A stretch of DNA of 64,000 nt from Congeria kusceri (Eukaryota > Mollusca > Bivalvia > Myida > Dreissenidae). The notes beneath the pieces are model-generated. The model was not told the DNA's origin. It did not search any database and saw only the letters and a list, made by a program, of their open reading frames with translations. The stretch covers positions 27,022,912 through 27,086,911 of the forward strand of contig CM051028.1 in NCBI GenBank assembly GCA_027627225.1. The letters run 5' to 3'. Positions 33,469-42,650 of the stretch are shown piece by piece. The position numbers were made by a program, and so were the translations under genes. The stretch's first letter is position 1. Every line of letters begins with the position of its first letter.

Positions 33469-34227
33469 ATGGCTCGATGCAGAGACAGCAAGAGCGAATG
33501 TGAACTGCATTCACTCATTAACAATAAACATTTACCAAACAAGCCCGAGTTGTTAGCTGCCTATCTGAATAGAAATTATGACTTTAGCGCCTCATGCTAT
33601 ATCGCTATGAAAGACACGACTGTTTTGCCGATAGATTTCACACAACATGACATTGAACAGGTTTTCATTCACTGCTCGAGATCCGAGTACATTCAGTATG
33701 TCAAACTAAGGTTTACAAACTCAAAAAGCGATGGTGTTGACTTTCTACTATGCGAGCAAACTAATTACGAAGACATTTTTGGTAACGAGGTACACCAGTG
33801 CCATATTTACTTTTCCAATGCATGCACCAAAGATATGGCAGCTACAAGCTACCACTTGATATACGCTTTTGCGTTAACCGGAGTACTGAAATTCTCAAAG
33901 CATACAGTAGAAAAACTAGCATCGTGTTTGGTAAAACGATATGGTCAAACGCTAGTACCCAAGTGTGTTACTGAGTTTTGGAACAAAAAACTTGAATACT
34001 TTCGAATGAAATGCATTCGCGACAAAACAGACCTTCTCTCACAACAAGATGACTCAATCACGCTTCGGAGAGAAATTGAGCTCTTGGAGCAATCAAAGTA
34101 CAAATTCGTGAGTGTAGAATACCACTCTGTCAGCAAAACTGTCAAGATTCTGTTTACCTACTCATGTGACAATAGCTTCGGTTTACTGTCTCTCACCCAG
34201 CGACTGGGTATAAAAAGGGCTGAGTGA
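33469..34227 (+). CDS. Hypothetical protein (252 aa)
   Basis: ATG 33469 (GAGATGG context) opens a long intact frame rich in Lys, Phe and Tyr, with scattered cysteines and a helical Glu/Leu-rich segment near residues 195-215. No signal peptide, membrane helix or known family was seen. Its 3' end contains the TATA box of the next gene (34209-34216), so transcription units overlap. It is one of the longest undamaged frames of the block. Confidence 0.65.
   Translation: MARCRDSKSECELHSLINNKHLPNKPELLAAYLNRNYDFSASCYIAMKDTTVLPIDFTQHDIEQVFIHCSRSEYIQYVKLRFTNSKSDGVDFLLCEQTNYEDIFGNEVHQCHIYFSNACTKDMAATSYHLIYAFALTGVLKFSKHTVEKLASCLVKRYGQTLVPKCVTEFWNKKLEYFRMKCIRDKTDLLSQQDDSITLRREIELLEQSKYKFVSVEYHSVSKTVKILFTYSCDNSFGLLSLTQRLGIKRAE
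34209..34216 (+). promoter_or_regulatory. TATA box TATAAAAA inside the upstream gene's 3' end
   Basis: A strong TATA element 17-24 nt before ATG 34233, embedded in the last codons of the 252-aa gene. It drives the spliced gene that follows. Confidence 0.6.
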
Positions 34228-34232
34228 CTGTC

Positions 34233-34651
34233 ATGTCATGTCATTTGCAATCTGACAACCGAAGCAACAACATGTCTAACTACAGCTCTAGCTCATTCAA
34301 AGTGCCAGTTACAGAGGACTGGGACGCTGAAATCGCACAGACGCAGACTCAGCAAAGTAAGTGTTATGCATTTAGTGGCGCTTATTTCACAGGTTGTTGT
34401 AGCATTTGACTGTTATTTACCATGATATTGATTTGTTGAAATAACATTGATTTGCGTTTTGTGTTTCAGAACAAACAAGCATCAAGTCGGTTTCCACACC
34501 ATCTGAGGACTGGGACGCTGAAATCGCTGTGGCGAAGAGGCCAACTTTCAACATCAGCCTGCCGAAATGTACACAGAGGCAGCTTAACAGACTGCACAGA
34601 TGTTGGACGTGTCGATGTGTGCCAGTCAATTGCACATGTAGAAAACGCTAA
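34233..34651 (+). CDS. Spliced small protein with repeated EDWDAEIA motif and cysteine-rich tail
   Basis: Exon 1 is 34233-34356 and ends at a GTAAGT donor. Exon 2 is 34470-34651 and follows a GTGTTTCAG acceptor. Joining them keeps the frame (306 nt, 101 aa). EDWDAEIA appears once in each exon, supporting the pairing. The C-terminus has closely spaced cysteines (CWTCRCVPVNCTC) and ends in Arg-Lys-Arg. The stop overlaps an AATAAA signal at 34651-34656. The second in-frame ATG (34272) is an alternative start. Function unknown. This is the clearest intron in the gene block. Confidence 0.6.
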
Positions 34652-34707
34652 ATAAATCTGTTGAACTGTTAACAGTTTTTTGTTGTGTATGATGGCAAAA
34701 AAATGTT

Positions 34708-34715
34708 ATATAGGT
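34708..34715 (+). promoter_or_regulatory. TATA element TTATATAG
   Basis: It lies about 42-49 nt upstream of ATG 34757. Confidence 0.4.
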
Positions 34716-34734
34716 TGTAAAATGAAAAATCATG

Positions 34735-34748
34735 TGGTGCGCACCACA
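34735..34748. promoter_or_regulatory. 14-nt perfect palindrome GTGGTGCGCACCAC
   Basis: A self-complementary sequence sits between the TATA element and the ATG at 34757. It could be a protein-binding site or a 5' leader hairpin. Chance is not excluded. Confidence 0.35.
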
Positions 34749-34756
34749 AAAACACA

Positions 34757-35086
34757 ATGCTAGCAGTCGAACTAAAAGATCTGAGCTTTTTTCGCCACAT
34801 GCTACACTTAAATCTTGAACAGTGGAATAGCGCTGTTGACATGTATCTGAAAGACATATACCCCGACATTGAGTTTTCATTTTCGCAAAGAGATCAATGC
34901 TGGAAGAAAACAAATTCAGACGTGGTGTACTATGTTGATGCTGAACTAATTTTGACAAGCCCGAAATATGGTTTCTGCTGGACAGACCAAAATCAGATTA
35001 GGCGAATTCATACGGTTAACAGCGTTTTGTTGCAATCGAAAGCAGAGAGGGCAAAACATGTATCGTTTGGTCAAGAGCATTTTTGA
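34757..35086 (+). CDS. Hypothetical protein (109 aa)
   Basis: ATG 34757 encodes a soluble-looking, mixed-charge protein (MLAVELKDLSFFRHMLHLNL at the start) with aromatic residues and three cysteines. No family was recognised. A TATA element and a palindrome lie upstream. It is followed by a BIR gene on the same strand. Confidence 0.5.
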   Translation: MLAVELKDLSFFRHMLHLNLEQWNSAVDMYLKDIYPDIEFSFSQRDQCWKKTNSDVVYYVDAELILTSPKYGFCWTDQNQIRRIHTVNSVLLQSKAERAKHVSFGQEHF

Positions 35087-35148
35087 CAGAAAAATGTATT
35101 AGATGGCTAAAATGATAGCTTGTTTGTTAAACAAATATTTCTCAAAAC

Positions 35149-35448
35149 ATGGATGAAACTGACGCTATGTGCACATTTCAGTCACACAGATACATGGAAA
35201 CCTATATAGAGAGACTTAAAACATTTGAGTACTGGTCTCCACAAATCATTCCGAACAAATATCAACTTGCTTCGTGTGGTCTGTATTACTTGGGTCAACA
35301 CGATCGCTGCAAATGTTTTCGATGCGGTGTTGAGCTATACAAATGGAAATCATCCGACGACCCATGGCTAGAGCACCACAAGCACTCGCCAAACTGCCAG
35401 TTTTTGCGTATGGTGGGACCAGGGACAAGATTGTTACTGAACAGATGA
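35149..35448 (+). CDS. BIR-domain inhibitor-of-apoptosis-like protein (99 aa)
   Basis: Nearly the whole protein is one BIR: RLKTFEYW near residue 24, LASCGLYYLGQHDRCKCFRC near 42-61, then W..SDDPWLEHHKHSPNCQF. It has CxxC, His and Cys zinc ligands and the conserved Gly, Asp and Pro-Trp-x-Glu-His positions. Known: type II BIR domains bind caspases and IAP antagonists. Most cellular IAPs add a RING. None follows here, so this is a BIR-only form as seen in several viruses. It is undamaged. Confidence 0.85.
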   Translation: MDETDAMCTFQSHRYMETYIERLKTFEYWSPQIIPNKYQLASCGLYYLGQHDRCKCFRCGVELYKWKSSDDPWLEHHKHSPNCQFLRMVGPGTRLLLNR

Positions 35449-35749
35449 GTTGTATAATCTGTACGATTGTACGTGTTTCAATAACAACGTTTGAAAAGAA
35501 ATTTCGATTGTGTTCGGTTATTCAGCTATATTTTACTCGGTTCCCTATTATACGATAAGCAAAACTATGAATGTGTGCACTAACTGTTAGCTAACGAAAA
35601 TGTTATAGACCGACACTACAATTCTAAATAAATACGAACAACACATAAGTGTAAGGTTTTAAACGGATTTATTTCGATACCAGCATGTTTTCAAAAATCT
35701 GGTTATAGCTACAGTTCATTGTCAATCAAATTCATTGTCATTTCACATG

Positions 35750-36097
35750 CTACAACTGCATATGTCTTGCACCACGGTGTAACGTATAGCCTTGAATTTC
35801 CCCACACCATCGGCATCGGTCTTCTATCTTCGTACACTTCACACAGAACAGTCCTTTACATTTGCGACAGAAATTCACTGCGCCTGAGATGTCTTGGCAT
35901 ATTTCACACTGCAAAATCAATGTAGTGTCAACTACTGTTGGTAGAATTGTCCGCATGGTTTCCAACCATCTGTGGCAGGCGACTCTGTCGTTTCCATTTG
36001 TGCATGTATTTTGGTTCTGTCTCTGCAACCATGCACGAAAACTGCCACTTTCTTCAACCTTTGCCATCCATTGTTTGCATGCGTTTTTGTCAGTCAT
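35750..36097 (-). CDS. RING-like zinc-binding protein (115 aa)
   Basis: The start at 36097 is chosen because a TATA box (36151-36158) lies about 55 nt upstream and the longer frame has no earlier ATG. The C-terminal half holds eight cysteines in four CxxC pairs (CEIC, CRKC, CVKC, CRWC), a RING or treble-clef-like arrangement. The N-terminal half is a helical segment with FRAWLQRQ and CHRWL. Known: such fingers can act as E3 ubiquitin ligases. The ligand histidine is missing, so activity is uncertain. Confidence 0.55.
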   Translation of the reverse strand: MTDKNACKQWMAKVEESGSFRAWLQRQNQNTCTNGNDRVACHRWLETMRTILPTVVDTTLILQCEICQDISGAVNFCRKCKGLFCVKCTKIEDRCRWCGEIQGYTLHRGARHMQL

Positions 36098-36150
36098 GTT
36101 GATTGTGTTATTTCGATTAGCGAAATGAATCAAGCATACACAAACTTGCC

Positions 36151-36158
36151 CTTTTATA
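36151..36158 (-). promoter_or_regulatory. TATA box TATAAAAG (minus strand)
   Basis: It precedes the RING-like gene (ATG 36097) by about 55 nt and follows an AGCTCGCC motif also present near the TATA at 43411-43420. Confidence 0.55.
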
Positions 36159-36440
36159 GGCGAGCTTCAGCTAGACTACGTACTCAACTTGTTAGCTCAC
36201 CACATCTGTATACAGTATACTATGGCAATGAAACCCTACAATTCAACATTTCTACTCATATTAGACTTGATTTAACTGTAACTCACACTCACATAACCCA
36301 AAAATCAAACCAACAACAAATCAACCATTTCAATGCGATTCGTGTTTTCTGCGCAGTAAACGACTAGTCCTGGTGTAACACGGGTAACTGTTCTAACCGC
36401 ATTTTGCACTTACGTTGTTTATGTTGATCGAAATGGAGGA

Positions 36441-36715
36441 ATTAGGGACGATACGGACCATGGACTATACGGACCAGACTGTACGGCCCAGATTTGCGGA
36501 CCATACGGCCCAGATATGCGGACCATACGGACCATGTCTGAAATAATATTCATTTCGTGTTCCTTCAATATTGTATTAATAAATTTAATAAAATATTAAA
36601 GTTTCTGTAATTACACGGCATACATTTACGTTATTGCGTCGTTTAATGACAACATACTTGTTTAAATTTGAACATTTGAACATTTGCCGACCATACGGAC
36701 CATGTCTTAATCAAT
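36441..36715. repeat. GACCATACGG short repeats near the MULE exon
   Basis: Decamers of the type GACCATACGG or GGCCCAGAT recur about eight times at 36449-36535. One more GACCATACGGACCATGTCT copy lies near 36690, with similar following sequence. They may be part of a terminal repeat of the MULE transposon to the right, but the matching opposite end was not found. Confidence 0.5.
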
Positions 36716-36894
36716 AAGTATTTCATGTTCATTCCAGAGTGTAATTTGAGGCACATATATATAAAACACGTCTAAACAAATACATATCTATGTACAACAA
36801 ATATCAATAGAAAAAAACATTTATAACAATTTCAAGAGATGTGAGCAAACGAACCAAACAGACATATACACAATGTACCTTTACACTCAACCGT

Positions 36895-37482
36895 TCACAC
36901 AGGTCCATACAATCTACAACACTCATTCAGCAACTCACTCGTACATATTTCTCTCTTCCCGTAGCGGTCCCAAGCCGCCCACAAACGCCCTTGGACGGCA
37001 CGGGTGATAAGTAGGTAGAAGGACAGATTCCCCTTTTTCGCCCTGCGGTTAAGGCGGTTATGCCATCCCTCAACGTCGTTGTTAGTTCGCACTGATCGCC
37101 CGTATACCGACCAGTTTTCGACTGTCCATATGCTGTTGCTCATCCAAGTTTGATCAACATAAGCGAAGAAGGGGGCTAATTGGTCGCTTTGACCTTTTTC
37201 CCTGATATTTGCAAACGCGGGACGGATGTCGGCTGGTGGCAGAAGAGGGAGCGCGAAGGTCTTCCGCAGCATCTTGTATACTCTATCCCTACTCTCGTAG
37301 GCTGTCCTGAGACCAAGTTCTTGGCACTTTCGCCACAATGCTTGGCCGAAGTGGAACGCACAGCCCTTGATTTCAGGATCCGTGTAGACCTTTCGAATAG
37401 CCTGCCAGAGACCGGCCTCAAAGTCGACCACGAACGTTGTCACTTTGGTTTCGCTTAGAAGCGAGTTCACTTTCTGCAACAC
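36895..37482 (-). CDS. MULE-type transposase, 3' exon (partial)
   Basis: The exon begins after a CATTTCAG acceptor at 37483-37485 and ends at TAA 36895. It has FVVDFEAGLWQAI (a catalytic Asp region), then KGCAFHFGQALWRK (the C..H motif of MULE transposases), and RTNNDVEGWHNRLN. This string is typical of the FLYWCH/MULE-derived transposase proteins widespread in invertebrates. The upstream exon(s) with the first catalytic residue were not found. It sits inside the virus-like insert and has a different style from neighbouring genes, so it may be a later hop into the insert or part of how the insert moved. Confidence 0.7.
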   Translation of the reverse strand: MLQKVNSLLSETKVTTFVVDFEAGLWQAIRKVYTDPEIKGCAFHFGQALWRKCQELGLRTAYESRDRVYKMLRKTFALPLLPPADIRPAFANIREKGQSDQLAPFFAYVDQTWMSNSIWTVENWSVYGRSVRTNNDVEGWHNRLNRRAKKGNLSFYLLITRAVQGRLWAAWDRYGKREICTSELLNECCRLYGPV

Positions 37483-38539
37483 CTGAAATGATAATAATAA
37501 CAATAATAATTACAATAAACCATACTGATAATAGCATTATTTATAAAATGTGATTAAATATATATATAATATAAGGTGATAAATTATCTGTAAACTATAC
37601 TGTTTAGATACCTGTTTGTAATCTCTTCGTTTCCTCCCAGTCATGAGGACGAAGCACAGTGGTGTACAGCAGTAGTGTTTTGTTACAGGGTTATTTTGAC
37701 TCGTATTCGCTACAGAATTGCGATTTTTGTGCAGATTTCGGTGTGTTTTAATTGAGGGTACATTTATCTATATGGAAAGTGCTAAAGATTTGTGTTTTTT
37801 CTTGCGTTTGGTGAAAAATCAACTTGTCGTTGTCCAGCCTGTGTGAGTCATCCGAAATACAAATAAATGGAACAGTTTGTCTCTGTCAAAATGCAGTTTG
37901 GTTTTTTTTTGTTGAATTGTGTGTGCATATATTGAAGGTATCCTGTGGATTTCATAGTGTACTATTCTGTAAGTACTACATTCATGGCTTGTAAAGTTTA
38001 TTGACAGATAAATCAGTTTTTTCAAAACAACAACAAAAGTTCAGCAGGATGAAATATCTTGTGTTTTGTTTTCTAGACCAAAATTGAAATCATGAAATCA
38101 CAGTTTGTTTTTTGATTCAGGTGGTTACTACTGCATTTGTTTTGTGGTGCAGAGCTTGGTTTACAATTTAGGATCAGTAGCAATGATTTCTGATGTACTC
38201 AAGACATATTTAGACTGAAATAACATGTGTACTTCAAAATCTGCCAGGAAAAATGAATTGTATAATGCATGAAAACTTGATAACTACTGGAAATAGTTTG
38301 CAATCAGCTTAACAATGTGGAACCATAAGTCGATTCTTATTCTGATGCTAATCTCTGCTCACACAAACCATTTCAATCTAACAGTATTGCATTTTCTGTC
38401 CAAAACCTGTGAAATACTTGTGTGATACTTGACATGTTGTCTATTTAGTTCAATTTTACCATATGATACAAATTTCCAAATATCGCAGTTAATCACGCTA
38501 ACATATTTGCTGTCTGAAAATGGAGAAAAAGGTTATATG

Positions 38540-40790
38540 CACACAAAACTACAAATTCTTCGTCTTTTACCAGCATGAAAATGTCTGGTCACACATGTTT
38601 TTCATTTATTGTGAACTGATTTGTGTTTTTGCCAGCTAACACCCTTTGTAAGTCTGTCCCGAGTCAGTATTTCTGATCATTCCCCATAGTAGGTATATTT
38701 TAGATTTTACAAGTAAAGCCTACATAACATTTTCAGTGTAAAGTGAATGAAAAAAAAGTATATATACAGAAAAATGGAAATTTTTGCTTTTCTTGCAGGC
38801 ATTTTCATGTCTGTGATCAAAATCATCTTATGTGCAGTGCAGGTTCACTCGAAAGTGTAGATCAAGTCATCTTAAGTTATCATAGTAGGAATTTGAGAAA
38901 CACTGTAAGAATCTAAACCGCACAACTGTACATTCTCATTCGGATCAGTTTTTCTGATCATTCCCCATTATGGCATAGTATTGATATTCACAAATTCTTC
39001 AAGCAAGCACGCATAACATTTTCAGTTTCAAATGAATGAAAAAAAGGTATTTACATAGAAAAATGGAAATTTTGGATTTTCTTGCAGGCATTTTCATGTC
39101 TGTGACCAAAATCATTTTATGTACCATGCAGATTGACTTAGCAGTGTGGATCAATTCATGTTATCATAGTATGAGTAGTGAAACACTGTAAGAATCAAAA
39201 CCGCACAACTGTACATCCTCAGTCAGGTCATTTTTTCTGATCAGTGCCTATAGTATAGCTATTTACAAATTCTCAAGTAAAGCCGACATAACATTTTCAG
39301 TGGAAAGTGATTCAAAAAATAGTATATAAACAGAAAAATGGAAATTTTGGCTATTTTGCAGGCATTTTCATGTCTGTATTCCAAAATCATTTCATGATAA
39401 CAATGCATATTGACTCTACATGGTTGATCAAATCAAAAGTCAGAGTGGTTTAACGTTAAACGCTTTCTCATGTACAAGTGAGAAGGAGATCTGGGTGCAA
39501 TCCCCAGTTCTGGCTGATAATGTGAAACCAAGAATGAGTCAAAAAAGCATTTTATGATATCTGTAAGCAATACAAATCTTGTCTCGGGTAAAAATTTCTG
39601 AATTGCTTGACAAGGCATATACTAGAACTTGAATGGCGTTACAATCAGGTTTGAATGTTCAGATACAACATAGCCATGATAAAATGGATTTGAGCTTTTT
39701 GGCCGGTTTGAGAATTGAGAATGTCTGGTCACAAAAAATGATTTCACTGGTCACAAGGAATGATTTCTACATATGATTGTATTAGCTGACATAAACATGT
39801 TAAGGTCTGTCCCAATTCAGAATTTCTGATATGTACCATATTGTCATGATATTTGTCAACTTGACAATGTGAATGTTGAACAAAATACAGTAAATGACTT
39901 TGTTTGACAGGCACAAAATGTAACTGCACACTAAATTCTGTTGTTTTGTGGAGTTCACAGTGTGGATAAATTCATTTTGCATGAATAGTAGAATGTAAAT
40001 CATTTCCTACACCTGAGTACTGTACAAGCATGCATTTGTGAAATCAGTTTTTAAACATACACTTTTACAACTGTAAGCTCGGAATTTCTGAATTGTGAAA
40101 ATAAACCCATAATGTGGATATTTAAGAATTGTCATGTGAGCCGGTATGTCATGTTTAGTTGGAAACAAGTGATAAAATGTATTTACTGTCAATTTTGCAA
40201 ATTTTGTCTCAGCTTTGAAAATATTTTACTATGAAAATCACAAAAAAACACTGTGTGCATGATATTACCACAAGACTTTCTTGTTTCAGGTGAATATGAA
40301 AATTGAAGTACATATCTGGCATCACCTGAAAATATGCATTTACAGTGAAACATTGAAGTGGATCCCATGTCAAAATTGTTTAACCTTGAATCATAAACCA
40401 TCTCCACAGCTCAAAGCCTGTGTTGGTCTGGCTATTTGATGAGCACCTATAGTTATATGATATGAAATTTGAAATGCAAATCCTGCATAACAGTTCTGGT
40501 GCTATTTGTGAGAAAATGGTACATACATATCATTTTGGAAATTCTGCTTTATTGCAGGCATGTAAATGTCTCGCCATATTTTGTTCACTTCATATGCACA
40601 CGCTGTCAGTAAATTACCACAACCTGAGTTTAGATTTGGCTTTTCAAAGAGTGTCTATAGTAGTAATATATGAGATTTCAAGTACCAAGCATACATAACA
40701 TTTTGGGCTGCAATTGTCAGAAAAAAAGTATTAAAGGCCCATTTTGGAAATTTTGCTACTTTGCAGCATGAAAATGTCTGTCCACTATTA
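38540..40790. repeat. Diverged tandem repeat, about 280-bp units
   Basis: A block resembling AAATGGAAATTTTGG then TTGCAGGCATTTTCATGTCT recurs near 38571 (partial), 38797, 39084, 39357, 40556 and 40765. The three central copies are 287 and 274 bp apart. A phrase near CATTCCCCATAGTA and another near AACATTTTCAGT recur within units. No coding potential was seen. Each block contains a splice-acceptor-like TTGCAGG. Confidence 0.7.
39439..39514 (+). ncRNA. tRNA-like RNA, family A copy 1 (76 nt)
   Basis: A cloverleaf can be drawn. The acceptor is GTCAGAG with TTCTGGC (7 bp including G-U) and the D-like stem is GTTT with AAAC. The anticodon-position arm has 8 bp (CTTTCTCA with TGAGAAGG), longer than the normal 5. 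The T arm is CTGGG with CCCAG and loop TGCAATC. The region GGGTGCAATCCCC resembles a Pol III B box. It cannot be a normal tRNA because the anticodon arm has 24 nt instead of 17. Three relatives lie in the same insert. Confidence 0.5.
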
Positions 40791-40850
40791 TGATCATTCA
40801 AGTCCATCTGATATATGAATATGACTGTACAGCATTGATCGGTTCACAAT

Positions 40851-40930
40851 ATCAAGGTAGTAGAATGTATAACGCTTTCACTAGTCATGTACTGGTAGAA
40901 AGAGATCTGGGTTCAAGTCCCAGCTTTGAC
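40851..40930 (+). ncRNA. tRNA-like RNA, family A copy 2 (80 nt)
   Basis: The T arm CTGGG-TTCAAGT-CCCAG is fully tRNA-like and includes a good B-box (GGGTTCAAGTCC). The acceptor pairs TCAAGG with CTTTGA. The anticodon-position arm is very long (CTTTC with GAAAG, then ACTAG with CTGGT past a bulged A, and loop TCATGTA). The D arm is poorly paired, so this copy may be decayed. A TTTTT run lies roughly 70 nt downstream. Confidence 0.45.
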
Positions 40931-41230
40931 GTGAATATGAGAAATCGCTGTACGAGTCAAATTCAGCTCTATTGCTGTTACAACTGGTACTGTTTTTCGC
41001 TAGCTCAGCAGTTTTATGTACTCTTGATGTAAAATATCAGTTAAGAAATGTATCTTGTACTAAGCATTTGGTATAGTAGCAAATACTGTTACTCTAAAAA
41101 GAATATTTGTTACCAAGCTAGTGTAATATATGTTCATACCACATATATCTCTTTTTACTGGTATTGTAATGTTCATTCAATAAAAAGATAAAGGCAGTTG
41201 TAAGGTTTTGTTCGTTTTATTGAAACATAG

Positions 41231-42007
41231 TTAACCAATTATCCCATAACCTGGTCCAAAATTACAAGTCGTTTGCCCATCATATTGTATGTTACACTTC
41301 ATACAAAACATTCTTCCAGAATTGTTAGCATACACTAACTCCCAGTATTTGGGAATGCAGTTCAAACAGCAAAACCCGTGTCCGCATTTTTTGCTAATCA
41401 CTCTAGGCGGGTTGTTTTCATTTTGACAAATTCTACAGGAGTCAATATCACAGTTCTGCATGTCGCTTTGCATACCGGCAATAGTTTGTGTCATCGATGT
41501 AGCAAGATTTGACAAATTCGACTTTGTTTTCGGTTTCTCCCAGCTTTTTTCATCTGATTGTACTACCTGTAATGCCTTTTTCAGATTATATATACTTGTC
41601 TGGCATTTAGTGACAAACGATTTGATTTCATCTTGGCGCCTAATGTAGTCTTCAACAGAGTCGCACTTCTTAGCTGCGTTTGAATTGGAGTCTCTTTTCA
41701 CATTTCGCGAGCCTTTAGGTTTCTTAGTACTGGTCTCAGAATTGGCACCCGCTTTGCGTTTGTGCGACTTCGTTGTACTACTACTGGTAGAGTCATTGCT
41801 ACTGTGCTGCACAATTTGCTCCAAGAAATTTGCTGCCTGCTCATCTTCTAGCATGTTGTGTTCGATCAACCCCTGTTCGTCGTCTTGCACATTACTTAGA
41901 ACGTTATATAGCTTAGTGCATTGTTCATCAAGCTTACTGGCCGTGTAATGAAAATTGTTATCGTCATTGAAACTAAAACCTACATCAGTAAGCTGTTTTG
42001 AGACCAT
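41231..42007 (-). CDS. RING-finger protein with nuclear-type basic region (258 aa)
   Basis: The start at 42007 (MVSKQLTDVGF) is chosen because a TATA box at 42058-42065 leaves no room for earlier ATGs. The middle is Ser/Lys rich with KSHKRKAG and STKKPKGSRNVKR (likely nuclear signals). The C-terminal RING reads CRICQNENN, then KKCGHGFCCLNC, then FCMKC, a C3HC4-like order with extended spacing before the last pair. Known: RING proteins recruit E2 enzymes for ubiquitin transfer, and large DNA viruses often use them against host factors. It is paralogous in layout to the broken gene at 42647-43342. Confidence 0.7.
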   Translation of the reverse strand: MVSKQLTDVGFSFNDDNNFHYTASKLDEQCTKLYNVLSNVQDDEQGLIEHNMLEDEQAANFLEQIVQHSSNDSTSSSTTKSHKRKAGANSETSTKKPKGSRNVKRDSNSNAAKKCDSVEDYIRRQDEIKSFVTKCQTSIYNLKKALQVVQSDEKSWEKPKTKSNLSNLATSMTQTIAGMQSDMQNCDIDSCRICQNENNPPRVISKKCGHGFCCLNCIPKYWELVYANNSGRMFCMKCNIQYDGQTTCNFGPGYGIIG

Positions 42008-42057
42008 GTTGCTACTATGACTCAATTGAGAATGTCTAATTGTCATGCAAAAACAAT

Positions 42058-42065
42058 GTTTTATA
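42058..42065 (-). promoter_or_regulatory. TATA box TATAAAAC (minus strand)
   Basis: It lies about 50 nt upstream of the RING-gene ATG at 42007 and decides that start over two earlier in-frame candidates. Confidence 0.5.
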
Positions 42066-42083
42066 GACACGAAGTTAAGTTAA

Positions 42084-42185
42084 GCACCTCTGAAGCGGAC
42101 CTCTTGGAAGACTTGCTGCGCCTCTGAAGTGGACCTTTTGGAAGACTTGCTGCGCCTCTGAAGTGGACCTTTTGGAAGACTTGCT
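42084..42185. repeat. Three tandem 34-bp units upstream of the RING gene
   Basis: Units 42084-42117, 42118-42151 and 42152-42185. The last two are identical and the first differs at a few bases. Each contains CCTCTGAAG and TTGGAAGACTTGCT. They sit just upstream of the TATA box at 42058, so they could be an upstream activating array. Confidence 0.85.
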
Positions 42186-42344
42186 GCACTTCGCGTTGTT
42201 ATGTTTTGTCACAGCACCACAAGAGATGTTGATCGTTCATAGGTTTATTGTCGACTGACTCAATCAACATTGTTCCGATGCCGCCTGGCGCACAGCATTG
42301 CGCGCAAAGTTGTTAACGAAATTGTGAAAACGTTTATAACTAAG

Positions 42345-42650
42345 ATGTCAAACATGTATACCACGTTTGTGTACAATTACTTGATGCTTGAAAAGCAAAT
42401 ATCGTTACTTCTTCATACTAGCGACATCAATAAGTTTTCAAGTTCGACTACCAATTGTGTGAAGAGAACGTTTGTCAGAAATTGTTTGCTCGTTTACAAC
42501 TCTCGACACAAGTGCTATATATCATGTATTATACTGTCGATCATGCGAATAACAGTTTCTACTTCTACCATATTACTACCGATACAAGACAAAGACATAG
42601 AATACGATTCAAATCTGTTTTATTGTAGTACATACAATCATAACATCTAA
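42345..42650 (+). CDS. Hypothetical protein (101 aa), tail-to-tail with a RING gene
   Basis: The ATG at 42345 is preferred because the frame upstream lacks ATG. The product is Ser/Thr/Tyr-rich with several cysteines and no known motif. Its TAA (42648-42650) overlaps the TAG of the minus-strand RING gene (42647-42649). Function unknown. Confidence 0.4.
   Translation: MSNMYTTFVYNYLMLEKQISLLLHTSDINKFSSSTTNCVKRTFVRNCLLVYNSRHKCYISCIILSIMRITVSTSTILLPIQDKDIEYDSNLFYCSTYNHNI

Noticed and set aside
37819..38025. Minus-strand open frame of 68 codons
   Set aside because: Low-complexity, promoterless and without family resemblance. It is probably a chance frame in AT-rich DNA.
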